DNA of 38,442 bases, taken from contig CALXQW010000018.1 in the NCBI GenBank assembly GCA_944390805.1, positions 1 to 38,442 of the forward strand, read 5' to 3'. This document shows positions 7,483 through 16,037 of the stretch, in pieces. Each line of letters starts with the position of its first letter. The first letter of the stretch is position 1. The DNA comes from an uncultured Opitutales bacterium (GTDB lineage Bacteria > Verrucomicrobiota > Verrucomicrobiia > Opitutales > Intestinicryptomonadaceae). A program made the position numbers and the translations under genes. Below the pieces are notes generated by a model. The model saw only the letters and a list, made by a program, of their open reading frames with translations. It did not search any database and was not told where the DNA came from.

Positions 7483-9930
7483 ATGGCAAAAATACACATT
7501 GTCATATTTGTTTTTTTTGCGTTGGCCTGCATGGCGGCTTACGCTTCTCCCCGCGCGGGGTTTCCCCATGCAAAAGGCTCTCTAACGCTTATAGACGCAG
7601 ACTACTGCAATAAACTGGCAATATTAGTGTCTGACAAATCAAATAAGAATGAACTCCGCGCGGCGGAAATAATCTCAAAAAACATATCAAGGCTCTCAAA
7701 AGACAGCTTCAAGCCAAAAATATTTACGTCAGAAAAATATTTGGACGGGCAAGAAACCGTTCTGAAAATTGCAAAGAACACATCTTCACCTAAGCTTTCA
7801 CCGCGTTTAGACGATGTATCCGACGCCAAAACCTTTCTTTATAAAATCGGGCAAAGGAATATAGAAATCATATATCCGCAATATGGCGACGAGCTCCGCG
7901 CGGCTGGAATATTCCTCGAAAACTTTCTGGGGTTTAGATTCTTCACTCCCCATGAAGCCCCAGAACTGCCGAGAGAAAGAAAAATATCTTTGAGATTTGG
8001 AACTTTTGCAATAAGGCCGTCTTACGCGGCGGCAGTTTTGGATTTTCCAGGAACAGACAGTGAAAAAACATTTTTAAAAATAATAGGAAGTAGCGACGAA
8101 GCCGCCGCATATATACACTCTCCGCAAGTTTTTCTAACGCCAGATGTATATCTGACTCGTCCGGATTTCTTTGCCTCTCAGAATTTCAAAAGGCTTTCCC
8201 CTAAAGACTATCCGCAAGTTCAGCCCGACTTCATGAATTTCGACCTTCCCTGGTTTTACGCGCAAAAGGCGGACGAATTTTTTAGGGATAATCCGTCCAA
8301 GCGGGCATTTTCTGTTGTTCCGTCGGACTCGGACATATACGACGACTCCAGCAGAACCGCAGACAGAATAAATGGATACTACGAATCTTTAAGAAACTAT
8401 TCCGATGTTGTATTTGAATTTACAAATTCAGTAGCCTACATACTTTCCAAGAGGCATCCCGACAGGTTTGTCTTTGCGCTTGCCTACGGCAACCATAAGG
8501 CTGTTCCTAATTTTAAATTGTACAACAACATAATAGTTTATATAACTTCCGACCGCTACGCAAATTTCGATGAGAAAACCAAGCTGTCTGACAAAAAGCT
8601 CATAACCCAATGGTCCAAAAGCGGCATAGGAGCACTTGGCCTGTACGACTACAACTACGGATGCGCCTACCCCGTTCCCCGCTACGCTCCTGGGCTCATA
8701 GCCGATGGCATAAAGAATGCCTACTCTTGTGGAGCCAGATTTTACCTATGTGAATTTTCTCCATTTTATGCCTACGACGCCCCAAAAATGTGGATAATAC
8801 GCTCTCTATTAAACGATATAAACGCAGATGTAAGAAAGCTTGAAGATGAATTTTTCCACCTCTATTACGCGGAGAGTTCAGAGGCTGTAAAAGAATTTTT
8901 TGCCGAGGCTGAAAAAGTATGGACAAGCCGAAAAGATAAGCCACGTTGGCTGGGGTATTTCAGAAGGGAATCCGTATGCGAACTTTTCGGCAACGAATCT
9001 ATACGCAATATGGATTCTGCCATAAAAAAGGCGCTATCGCTGGCAGAAACTAATAAGACAAAATGCCGCATTATGGAGTTGAAGGATGCCTTCGGGCTTA
9101 CAAAGCTGTGCATTAAGGCGTATCGCACAAAAAGAGAGATAATAAAAAATCCATTGGAGACAAAAAGCGATGCTCTAAAATTCCTAAATGATGCAGAAAT
9201 CCTAAACTTTCTAAATTCGGCAAAGGAAAATGCCGCACGCGGAAAAATGTTTTCGGACAGCGGATATTACTTTGGGCAGGCGTTTTTGGGAAGAAATTCA
9301 AATCCGATTGAGTCTAAAGCAATTCAGCTGATGAAAAATAAATCTCTATCGGCCGACAGCAATATTGTAAATCGGCTCAGAAAGATTTTAGGAGAAGAAA
9401 AATTCAAAAAGTTATCTGTGCTTGTCTCTGATGCTCCAGATTTTTTTGCGAAAGACTTTGCAAATCCGCAAAGCTCTTCTGAAGGGAATCTGCCCAAAGG
9501 CTGGATAAGATACGCATGCACGAGCGAGAATGCCGTTGCAAAAATAGACGACAACTTTCCTACAACTCTTGTGTTTAAGAATATATTAAATGGCGGAATA
9601 GTTAAAACAATACCTTGCCTACCAGAACGCTTATACGAGTTTTCGTCAGATATTACCGGAAATTTTACAGGAGGGGCACTGTGCTATTTGAGAATGGTCT
9701 TTACAGATAAAGAGGGGAAAGTATTGCATGCAAAGACACTGGAAATTCCGAAGCTTGAGGGTGAATGCTTTCAGGCATCTATTGCGGAAATTTCCCCAAA
9801 GGAGTCAAGCTCAGTATCTGTAGGAATATTTTTTGTAAATCTCCTTAAGGGAGATTTCTCAAAAGTAGAGAACCCTTCTCTTAAGATGTTTAGCCCCGGT
9901 GCACTTGACTCAGATAAAGAAAATAAATAA
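7483..9930 (+). CDS. secreted DUF4838 domain protein (GH67-like fold, probable glycan-active)
   Basis: This is an 815-residue protein with a signal peptide (about residues 1-22, ending AYA). Residues about 40-170 match the small alpha/beta N-terminal domain seen in GH20/GH67-type enzymes (LILVSDKSNKNELRAAEIIS at the N side, then ELRAAGIFLENFLGFRFFTP). The following 350 residues carry the DUF4838 barrel pattern: VVFEFTNSVAYILSKRHPD, FALAYGNHKAVPN, IIVYITSDRYANF, LGLYDYNYG, CEFSPFYAYDAPKMWIIRSLL and a helical segment FHLYYAESSEAVKEFFAEAE. The C-terminal 200 residues look like a beta-sandwich. DUF4838 proteins are related to alpha-glucuronidases and are common in Verrucomicrobia and Bacteroidetes glycan loci, but I cannot assign a substrate or catalytic acid. 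It is followed 11 bases later by a membrane-anchored protein. Confidence 0.82.
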   Translation: MAKIHIVIFVFFALACMAAYASPRAGFPHAKGSLTLIDADYCNKLAILVSDKSNKNELRAAEIISKNISRLSKDSFKPKIFTSEKYLDGQETVLKIAKNTSSPKLSPRLDDVSDAKTFLYKIGQRNIEIIYPQYGDELRAAGIFLENFLGFRFFTPHEAPELPRERKISLRFGTFAIRPSYAAAVLDFPGTDSEKTFLKIIGSSDEAAAYIHSPQVFLTPDVYLTRPDFFASQNFKRLSPKDYPQVQPDFMNFDLPWFYAQKADEFFRDNPSKRAFSVVPSDSDIYDDSSRTADRINGYYESLRNYSDVVFEFTNSVAYILSKRHPDRFVFALAYGNHKAVPNFKLYNNIIVYITSDRYANFDEKTKLSDKKLITQWSKSGIGALGLYDYNYGCAYPVPRYAPGLIADGIKNAYSCGARFYLCEFSPFYAYDAPKMWIIRSLLNDINADVRKLEDEFFHLYYAESSEAVKEFFAEAEKVWTSRKDKPRWLGYFRRESVCELFGNESIRNMDSAIKKALSLAETNKTKCRIMELKDAFGLTKLCIKAYRTKREIIKNPLETKSDALKFLNDAEILNFLNSAKENAARGKMFSDSGYYFGQAFLGRNSNPIESKAIQLMKNKSLSADSNIVNRLRKILGEEKFKKLSVLVSDAPDFFAKDFANPQSSSEGNLPKGWIRYACTSENAVAKIDDNFPTTLVFKNILNGGIVKTIPCLPERLYEFSSDITGNFTGGALCYLRMVFTDKEGKVLHAKTLEIPKLEGECFQASIAEISPKESSSVSVGIFFVNLLKGDFSKVENPSLKMFSPGALDSDKENK

Positions 9931-9941
9931 ATTTTCAATCA

Positions 9942-11135
9942 ATGAAAAGATTCCTGAAGACAACCTTGTATTTTGCCGCCATTGCCATAGCAGTTTTACT
10001 TTGCGCATATATATATCTTCTTCCGGAACATAGCGCGCAGGACAACATAGAGCTTGCCCAGGCTATATTTTGTAGAAATGCCGCAAAAAGCGCGCGCACT
10101 GATCTTATACAAAGGGCAATAGACACCGCAAAAAATCCATATTACCTCTCTGACATGTATTCCAGCCTTGCCCTTGCGTCGGAACTGAAGGGAGATATGA
10201 AAGGACGCAACAATGCCCTTCTGAAAATATCGCACCAAAAGTTCATGTCGGATTATTTCTTTCAAAGTGCGCTTTTAAAGATAGGCTCGGAAAAATTCTC
10301 GGACGTGGACAAATCAAAAGACGAATGTGTTAAGGCCATTGCAAAAGTGCCTGCCGGAGCAAGAAAATCTGCCGTCTTGTTTGCATATGCCATAAAGCTT
10401 AGGCAAATTTCCTTGTCTGAAGAGGCTAACTCCTACTTAAAGGCGGCAGCCGATTCATTTAAAAGAGAAAATAACCCTGCCGTCAGGCGCGCTTCGGCAA
10501 AAATAATTGCCGAGATGGCAATATCATACAAAGCTCCAGACGTATTTATATTTGGCATATCAAATATGACGCATGATGAAGACAAGCTATTCCTTATGTG
10601 CCGTGGCGCTTCGGAGCCGTCTTTTGAATCTTCCCTGCGGGCGTTTTCAAAGGCAAAAAATCTCTCCGGAAACGAAAGAGCCCTTGCTCAGCAAATAGGC
10701 CTGCTTCTATCATCAAGCGCAGACCTAAGAAACGAAAATCTTGGCAAATACGAATTTGGTATGAAATATTTTGCCGTTGGAACGCGTTTTAAATGGGGTG
10801 TAAAGAACTGGAACAAATACTATTATCCAATAGGCTGCGCACACGCCCACTTTCTTGGGAAGGACAAACTCAGAGACTACTTTGCAAACGAGGCCACAAG
10901 CAAAAATTTTGTGGACGGAATGAAATTTAACGGCATGAATTATTGCCGCTATCTCACAGCAGGCTTGGCAAATGCCGGCATGAGGAAACGAGCTTTGGAG
11001 ACATTGCTCTCAAGAAAATCCGCGGCGGATTCGGCCTCTATCCTGCGTTCAAATGCCGAGATATTGTCGGCAGATCCAAAATTCTTGGACGAACTCTTTG
11101 CTCAAACCGCAAAGCTTAAACAACGCATAGAATAA
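9942..11135 (+). CDS. membrane-anchored helical-repeat protein, function unknown
   Basis: This 397-residue protein has one N-terminal membrane helix (residues about 7-28, LYFAAIAIAVLLCAYIYLLP) with positive residues before it, placing the rest outside the cytoplasm. The remainder is almost entirely helical and rich in Ala, Leu and Lys, with TPR-like pairs (for example YLSDMYSSLALASELKGD, AVLFAYAIKLRQISLSEEAN). No enzyme motif is visible. The start lies 11 bases after the DUF4838 stop, so co-transcription is likely and a scaffold or partner role for the secreted proteins is plausible. It is the last gene of the plus-strand cluster and converges on purN; I see no clear terminator in 11136-11245. 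Confidence 0.7.
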   Translation: MKRFLKTTLYFAAIAIAVLLCAYIYLLPEHSAQDNIELAQAIFCRNAAKSARTDLIQRAIDTAKNPYYLSDMYSSLALASELKGDMKGRNNALLKISHQKFMSDYFFQSALLKIGSEKFSDVDKSKDECVKAIAKVPAGARKSAVLFAYAIKLRQISLSEEANSYLKAAADSFKRENNPAVRRASAKIIAEMAISYKAPDVFIFGISNMTHDEDKLFLMCRGASEPSFESSLRAFSKAKNLSGNERALAQQIGLLLSSSADLRNENLGKYEFGMKYFAVGTRFKWGVKNWNKYYYPIGCAHAHFLGKDKLRDYFANEATSKNFVDGMKFNGMNYCRYLTAGLANAGMRKRALETLLSRKSAADSASILRSNAEILSADPKFLDELFAQTAKLKQRIE

Positions 11136-11245
11136 TAATTCAATTAGCATCTAAGTTGCTGATTTTAAGGAATAATAATAACTCTAAGTTCTTCTATTTG
11201 CCCGTTTAGATCCGCAAACCTGCCGCGTTTACAGCAAAATAGTAA

Positions 11246-11827
11246 TTAAGCATCTTCTTTCCGCAACAATTCTGCAACAACACTTCCAAGCAACTTATGC
11301 TCAGCCTCATGGACCCTTTGCGTCAGGGTATCGAGAGTATCTCCGTTAAGCACGTCAACCTTGCTTTGCGCTATTATACATCCGCCATCGAGCTCGTTTG
11401 AAACGTAATGGACTGTGCACCCAACAGAGTGTTCTCCGGCTTCGAAAGCGCGGCGTATGGCGTCTTTGCCTTTGTAAAGCGGCAATAAGCTTGGATGAAG
11501 ATTTATCATGCGCCCCTCAAATTCTCCGACAAGCGAAGCTGGCATAATTCTCATAAATCCGGCAAGAACTATAAGCGACGGATTTATACGCTTAAGCTCT
11601 TCCAATAAAAAATGTTCCGCAGCTGAAGAAATGCGGGCAGCTTTTTCTCCCGGATTAAAGCACATATTCCAAATTTCGGCGTCTCGCGCAAGTTTAAGCG
11701 CCCCAGAATTTGGGTTGTCGCTTATAAGAAAGAATCTCACTTTGCCAAAACGTCCATCTTTTGCCTGCCTGAAAAGGCTTCCTGCGTTTGACCCCGCACC
11801 GCTTGCAAATACAACTATATTTCTCAT
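11246..11827 (-). CDS. purN: phosphoribosylglycinamide formyltransferase
   Basis: PurN transfers the formyl group from 10-formyl-tetrahydrofolate to GAR, the third step of purine synthesis. The 193-residue length is normal. The phosphate-binding loop ASGAGSN is at residues 8-14. The catalytic segment INLHPSLLP supplies N109 and H111, and ELDGG supplies D147, so the Asn/His/Asp triad is complete. It is the last gene of a minus-strand unit: its ATG lies 5 bases after the stop of the AsmA-like gene, which overlaps manA. No other purine gene is in the window, so its operon partners are unusual. Confidence 0.96.
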   Translation of the reverse strand: MRNIVVFASGAGSNAGSLFRQAKDGRFGKVRFFLISDNPNSGALKLARDAEIWNMCFNPGEKAARISSAAEHFLLEELKRINPSLIVLAGFMRIMPASLVGEFEGRMINLHPSLLPLYKGKDAIRRAFEAGEHSVGCTVHYVSNELDGGCIIAQSKVDVLNGDTLDTLTQRVHEAEHKLLGSVVAELLRKEDA

Positions 11828-11832
11828 GAAAA

Positions 11833-12516
11833 CTATTTATCAACACGCCTGCTAAACCCAAATGCTTTTGAAATAAACGACGCCCCGGCAGAATCAAGCT
11901 TGGCGTTGAAGTTATTCCAGAATTCGTCTACACTCAGATTCCTACATGAAAAGTCAAAGGAGATATCCTTCTGCCATTGCACGCTGTCGGCCTCCGTTAT
12001 ATTTTTGTAGTCGTAAGAGTCTATCTTTACCCGGACATATTCCAATCCATCGGGATAAGGCTCTGTGAACAATCTCATGCCGGAAATAAAATTCCTTAGA
12101 TTATAATCGTTCTCAATATTTATTATGCAGGAGAGCTTGCCTATGTGGCAATCAAAGCTCTTTATCCGCAAAACTCCCTCCGCAAAAAAATCGAAAAACG
12201 AAATTTTTAAGCGCAAATACGGCGCGTTTATAAAACTTGAATCTCCAAATCCTGATGAATTTTCAATAACCAGATTTCTAAATACACATTCACCTGTATA
12301 TATGTTTACAAATGAATCTTGCGGATTCATTGAAAAACCAGTTTTCTCAGCAATTTTGTCGCAGAAAACCCCGGGGAAATACAGCCCAAATAAGAAAAAT
12401 GCTAAAACTGCACAAGATGCAACAATAAGAGCACCGGAAATAAGCACTGCAAATATAAAACTTAGCGGATTCCGCTTTGCGCTGCCAAGCATGCGGCTTA
12501 TTAGTCGAGATCTCAC
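11833..12516 (-). CDS. AsmA-like membrane-anchored protein, function unknown
   Basis: This is a 227-residue protein with one strong membrane helix at residues about 19-45 (FIFAVLISGALIVASCAVLAF), leaving the rest outside the cytoplasm. The following region (FVNIYTGECVFRNLVIENSSGF, then LRLKISFFDFFAEGVLRIKSFDCHIGKLSC) resembles the N-terminal repeat of AsmA/DUF748-type proteins, which handle lipid transport or outer-membrane assembly, but the protein is much shorter than those. The start is GTG, with the GTG and the manA TGA sharing two bases (GTGA), which indicates translational coupling; an ATG eight codons further is an alternative. The family assignment is tentative. Confidence 0.65.
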   Translation of the reverse strand: MRSRLISRMLGSAKRNPLSFIFAVLISGALIVASCAVLAFFLFGLYFPGVFCDKIAEKTGFSMNPQDSFVNIYTGECVFRNLVIENSSGFGDSSFINAPYLRLKISFFDFFAEGVLRIKSFDCHIGKLSCIINIENDYNLRNFISGMRLFTEPYPDGLEYVRVKIDSYDYKNITEADSVQWQKDISFDFSCRNLSVDEFWNNFNAKLDSAGASFISKAFGFSRRVDK

Positions 12517-13457
12517 GCAAAGTCCTCCGTAATTATAACTTTTGATCTCTCCACGGCGACAAATTCACACTCCTGAGAATACGAAAGCAGCATTGTGTCG
12601 AAAGTTCTAAATTCACCGCCGTCCTGAGTCTTTAGCATGCCAGAAATTACTGTCAATATTCTCGGCTGCACATTAGCCTCAAAAGAAAGCCTATCTCCTG
12701 TTTCGAGAATGCGCACATACTCCGTAAAATGTTCAGACCTACATATGACACCGTCCTCAATCCTTTCAACAAATGCCCCGCCAGAAGAAAAATTTATGGT
12801 CTCTATAGACTTTTCAACATGCAACGGCCTCGATTTACCGTCGGAATCCACCCTGCCCCAATCGTAAACCCTGTATGTGCTGTCTGAATTCTGCTGAACT
12901 TCGTATATCAATGTTGGGGAAATTATAGAATGTATAGTTCCAGCAGGCAGGAATACGCTGTCTCCCTCAGAAACGGAAACCCTCAAAAGAAAATTCTCAA
13001 AAGATAAATCTTCTATCCCACTGGCAAAACGCTCTTTTGAAACTCCCTCCTTAAGGCCAACGATAATATCGGCAATACCGGAATCTCCGCATGAAACTAT
13101 GTACCAGCATTCGTCTTTTGCCTTGTCTCCATACTTGCGCGCAACACAGTCAGTAGGATGCACCTGCACGCTTAAAGGATGTTCGCAATCAAGCCATTTT
13201 ACAAGTATTGGAAATTCGTCATCAGGGTTCCACCCCGGCCCCATGATCTCTGCAGACTTGTTCTTTAAAAGCCATCTTAAAGTCTTTCCGGCATAGCATC
13301 CGGAAGATACCTCAGATCTTATTGCGCTGTTGTCTGAAAGTTCCCACGTCTCCCCTATTCTTGAGTTCAACGGAATGTCCCTGTGAAATTTTGTACGCAG
13401 GGCATTTCCACCCCAGATTCTTTCTATGGGGACGTATTTAAATAATATGGGAGCCAT
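12513..13457 (-). CDS. manA: mannose-6-phosphate isomerase, type I
   Basis: This 314-residue zinc enzyme interconverts mannose-6-phosphate and fructose-6-phosphate in the cytoplasm, feeding mannose into glycolysis or GDP-mannose into glycans. The length fits the short Bacillus-type ManA. Zinc ligands are visible as Q98 and H100 in SVQVHPTD, E116 in KDECWYIV and H176 in PAGTIHSI. The catalytic arginine is R196 in TYRVYDWGR. The N-terminal WGG motif (IWGGNAL) is present. It heads the minus-strand unit manA, AsmA-like, purN. A plausible promoter lies directly upstream at 13472-13500. Confidence 0.95.
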   Translation of the reverse strand: MAPILFKYVPIERIWGGNALRTKFHRDIPLNSRIGETWELSDNSAIRSEVSSGCYAGKTLRWLLKNKSAEIMGPGWNPDDEFPILVKWLDCEHPLSVQVHPTDCVARKYGDKAKDECWYIVSCGDSGIADIIVGLKEGVSKERFASGIEDLSFENFLLRVSVSEGDSVFLPAGTIHSIISPTLIYEVQQNSDSTYRVYDWGRVDSDGKSRPLHVEKSIETINFSSGGAFVERIEDGVICRSEHFTEYVRILETGDRLSFEANVQPRILTVISGMLKTQDGGEFRTFDTMLLSYSQECEFVAVERSKVIITEDFA

Positions 13458-13471
13458 TTATTTTCCGAAAA

Positions 13472-13500
13472 AATAAATACCCGGCATAGGCTTTCGTCAA
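13472..13500 (-). promoter_or_regulatory. probable promoter of manA
   Basis: On the minus strand TTGACG (13500-13495), exactly 17 bases, then TTTATT (13477-13472) match consensus at five and four of six positions. The ATG at 13457 begins only about 15 bases downstream of the -10 box, so the mRNA leader would be very short. The promoter lies between the htpG terminator and the manA start, where a new transcription start is expected. Confidence 0.4.
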
Positions 13501-13513
13501 CAATTTCTTGAAC

Positions 13514-13548
13514 AAAAAAAAGGCGGAATGCGCTAATTGCAAACCGCC
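13514..13548 (-). terminator. Rho-independent terminator of htpG
   Basis: On the minus strand GGCGG, TT, TGC, a 7-base loop, GCA, TT, CCGCC is followed directly by eight T. The two stems pair perfectly around a symmetric TT/TT internal loop. It begins 26 bases after the htpG stop codon. Confidence 0.85.
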
Positions 13549-13574
13549 CGAAATTATATCATGGGAAAAACACG

Positions 13575-15410
13575 TTAAGACTTTACCCTTGCAAGAATCT
13601 TATTTATGCGCCCAGCCATAGACTGCGGATTCTCCAAAAGTCCGGCAGAAAGGAGGGAATCGTCGAAAAGCTGCTCCAGCACAAGCTCTGCCAGATTCTC
13701 ATCTTTACCGCGCAATTCATTGAGATTCTTTATAACGTCGCTGCGGGGGTTTATCTCAAATTTTACCTTAGGCTTTGGCAAATCGGCATCTGGATTCATT
13801 ATCTTCATTATGCGCCTCATCGACGGATTTATAGGATCCGCATTTAACGCTGCGGCAGGGCTTTCCGTAAGACGCGCCCCTGTGGAGACGCTTTCGACCC
13901 TGTCGGATCCAAGTTTTGCCTTTATCCATTCGCAAAGAGATTTTATGTCGTCATCTGGCATAGATTCCCCCTGCGCAGCAGGAGCTTCCGGCAATTCTAT
14001 GTCTGCCGAGTCTATCGCCTCGAATTTCTTTCCATCAAACTCTCCCAAGTTTGAAAGCACAAACGAATCTATAGGCTCGTACAAAAACAACACCTCTATG
14101 CCGCGCGCCTTAAACGCCTCCAGATATGGCGCAGACTCTATAGACTCCCTATCGGCCCCGAAAGCGTAAAATATGCTCTTCTGACCGTCTTTCATGCGCG
14201 AGACATACTCTTCAAAAGAAGTTTCTTTGCCCTTTTCCAAGCTGCTCGATTCAAAACGCAAAAGTTTCATGAGGGCGTCTCTATGCTCAAAATCCATAGC
14301 AGCCCCCTCTTTTATGAAGCTTCCAAACAACTTCATTACCTTTGAGAATTTCTCCGCATCCTTCTTTGCCAGCTCAGACATGTGGCGAACAAACTTCTTC
14401 ACCACTATGCGCCCTATCTTTGCTACAAGGGCCGAATCTTGCATGCTCTCCCTCGATATGTTCAACGGCAAATCTGCGGAATCAACAACGCCCTTTGCAA
14501 ATCGCATCCAATCGGGAAGAAGATTTTCTGGATGAGCGTCTATCAACACCTTCTTGCAATATAGGCCAACATCGCACTTAACCTTTCCAAAGCCAAGTCG
14601 CTCTCCATTTACAGGCGGTATATATATAAGAGCATTTAGCGCTATGGGAGCATCAGCACTGAAATGAATCCAGTCCAACGGCGCCTCTGAGGTATGCTCA
14701 CGGAACTTGTAGAAAGCTTCGTACTCATCGGGTTTTACATCTGCCTTGCTCTTCAGCCACACCGGCTGCATGGTCTCAAGTTTCTCCCCGTTAAGATACA
14801 GCGGATACTCCACAAAAATGCTGTATTTGTCCAATATGGAACGCAACCTGTATTTGTCTGCAAATTCAAGATAGTCCTTCTTGAGGTGCAAGATGATCTT
14901 TGTGCCGCGCTGAACCCTGTCTGACGGAGATATCTCAAACTCTGCGGAACCGTCGCAGGTCCACTGCAAAGCCTTCGCAGAAGGATCGTACGAGCGCGTC
15001 TGAACCTCTACCTTGTCGGCAACCATAAATACGCTGTAAAACCCAACTCCAAACTGCCCGATGAGCCTTTCTCCAAGTTCTCCCTTTGACTCTTTCAGCG
15101 CCTCAAGAAAAGCCTTAGACCCAGAATGGGCTATGGTTCCAAGATTTTCCATAAGTTCGTTTTCAGTCATTCCAACGCCGAAATCTTCAACCCAGACTGT
15201 TCCAGCCTTGTCGTCGCAGCCAACCTCTATTTTTAGTTCCGCATCTGGATCTACAATCTCCTTACCAGAAAGCTTTAGAAAACGCAACTTGCCCGACGCA
15301 TCGGACGCATTTGAAACAAGCTCTCTTACGAATATCTCCTTGTCCGTGTAGAGCGAGTTTATTACTATGTCAAGCACCTGCTTGACCTCTGCTTTGAATT
15401 CGTACTTCAT
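13575..15410 (-). CDS. htpG: Hsp90-family chaperone HtpG
   Basis: HtpG is the cytosolic bacterial Hsp90, an ATP-driven dimeric chaperone. The 611-residue length is close to normal. The ATP-binding domain is intact: FVRELVSNASDA at about residue 28, DFGVGMTENEL, GTIAHSGSKAF and GQFGVGFYSVFMVAD; the catalytic-loop arginine region NISRESMQ is present in the middle domain. One small departure is NASDASGKLRF, where NASDALDKLRY is usual. It is a single-gene transcript: the strong terminator at 13514-13548 closes it, and an inverted repeat around its -10 box (15494-15532) suggests specific control. GAGGA at 15425-15421 on the minus strand is a good ribosome binding site for the ATG at 15410. Confidence 0.97.
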   Translation of the reverse strand: MKYEFKAEVKQVLDIVINSLYTDKEIFVRELVSNASDASGKLRFLKLSGKEIVDPDAELKIEVGCDDKAGTVWVEDFGVGMTENELMENLGTIAHSGSKAFLEALKESKGELGERLIGQFGVGFYSVFMVADKVEVQTRSYDPSAKALQWTCDGSAEFEISPSDRVQRGTKIILHLKKDYLEFADKYRLRSILDKYSIFVEYPLYLNGEKLETMQPVWLKSKADVKPDEYEAFYKFREHTSEAPLDWIHFSADAPIALNALIYIPPVNGERLGFGKVKCDVGLYCKKVLIDAHPENLLPDWMRFAKGVVDSADLPLNISRESMQDSALVAKIGRIVVKKFVRHMSELAKKDAEKFSKVMKLFGSFIKEGAAMDFEHRDALMKLLRFESSSLEKGKETSFEEYVSRMKDGQKSIFYAFGADRESIESAPYLEAFKARGIEVLFLYEPIDSFVLSNLGEFDGKKFEAIDSADIELPEAPAAQGESMPDDDIKSLCEWIKAKLGSDRVESVSTGARLTESPAAALNADPINPSMRRIMKIMNPDADLPKPKVKFEINPRSDVIKNLNELRGKDENLAELVLEQLFDDSLLSAGLLENPQSMAGRINKILARVKS

Positions 15411-15493
15411 ATTAAAAAGATCCTCATCAAAAATATTTTGATATTTATCGGATTTTCCACCGTTTTATAAGAAAAATTTTACGCAACTTCCAA

Positions 15494-15532
15494 CCGATGT
15501 AAAAATACATTATAGACAGTACCATACATCGG
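15494..15532 (-). promoter_or_regulatory. htpG promoter with flanking inverted repeat (possible operator)
   Basis: On the minus strand a perfect TATAAT lies at 15514-15509, about 99 bases before the htpG ATG. The 8-base sequence CCGATGTA (15494-15501) and its exact complement TACATCGG (15525-15532) flank it symmetrically, with an additional TACAT half-site at 15506-15510. No good -35 box is seen at the right distance, which fits an activator-dependent or alternative promoter. It is not the CIRCE sequence. Confidence 0.5.
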
Positions 15533-15556
15533 GTGGCATTGCTTTTAACTTTTGCA

Positions 15557-16024
15557 TTAAAGTTGCCTGTCTTTTGAATCAAGGATTATGGTAACCGGGC
15601 CGTCGTTTACAAGCCGCAAAAGCATCATAGCCCCAAATTCCCCACACTGCGGCCTCTTTCCCATTATATCTGCCAATAAGTCCGAAAACTTCTCATACAG
15701 TGGCTTGGATATTTCAGGAGGCGCACTACGGTTGAAAGATGGCCTGTTGCCTTTCTTCATATTTCCGTAAAGGGTAAACTGGCTGACGAGCAAAATCTCC
15801 CCGCCTATCTGCCCTAAAGATAAGTTCATTTTGCCATCGGAATCCTCAAACACCCTCATTGATACAATCTTTTGAGCCAAATATTGGGCGTCTGATATGC
15901 AATCTCCATTTTCCACTGCAAGCAGTACGACAAATCCGGCTCCTATACTGCCTGTCCTTCTATTTTTCCCGTCTTCCACAACGTCAACAGACGCCTCTGA
16001 AACTCTCTGCACTACCACTCTCAT
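15557..16024 (-). CDS. dtd: D-aminoacyl-tRNA deacylase
   Basis: Dtd hydrolyses D-amino acids, and misloaded glycine, from tRNA as a homodimer. The 155-residue protein has the normal length and all hallmarks: MRVVVQRVSEASV at the N-terminus, SQFTLYGNMKKGNRPSF in the middle and NDGPVTIILDS at the C-terminus, where GPVT is the chirality-proofreading motif. It is the third gene of a minus-strand unit, 13 bases after the DMT permease gene. The htpG promoter begins 25 bases downstream of its stop. Confidence 0.96.
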   Translation of the reverse strand: MRVVVQRVSEASVDVVEDGKNRRTGSIGAGFVVLLAVENGDCISDAQYLAQKIVSMRVFEDSDGKMNLSLGQIGGEILLVSQFTLYGNMKKGNRPSFNRSAPPEISKPLYEKFSDLLADIMGKRPQCGEFGAMMLLRLVNDGPVTIILDSKDRQL

Positions 16025-16037
16025 ATAAACTAGCTCC

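Noticed and set aside
13606..14169. 187-codon plus-strand frame within htpG
   Set aside because: htpG is certain on the minus strand; the plus-strand translation is Ser/Pro/Arg-rich with no domain pattern.
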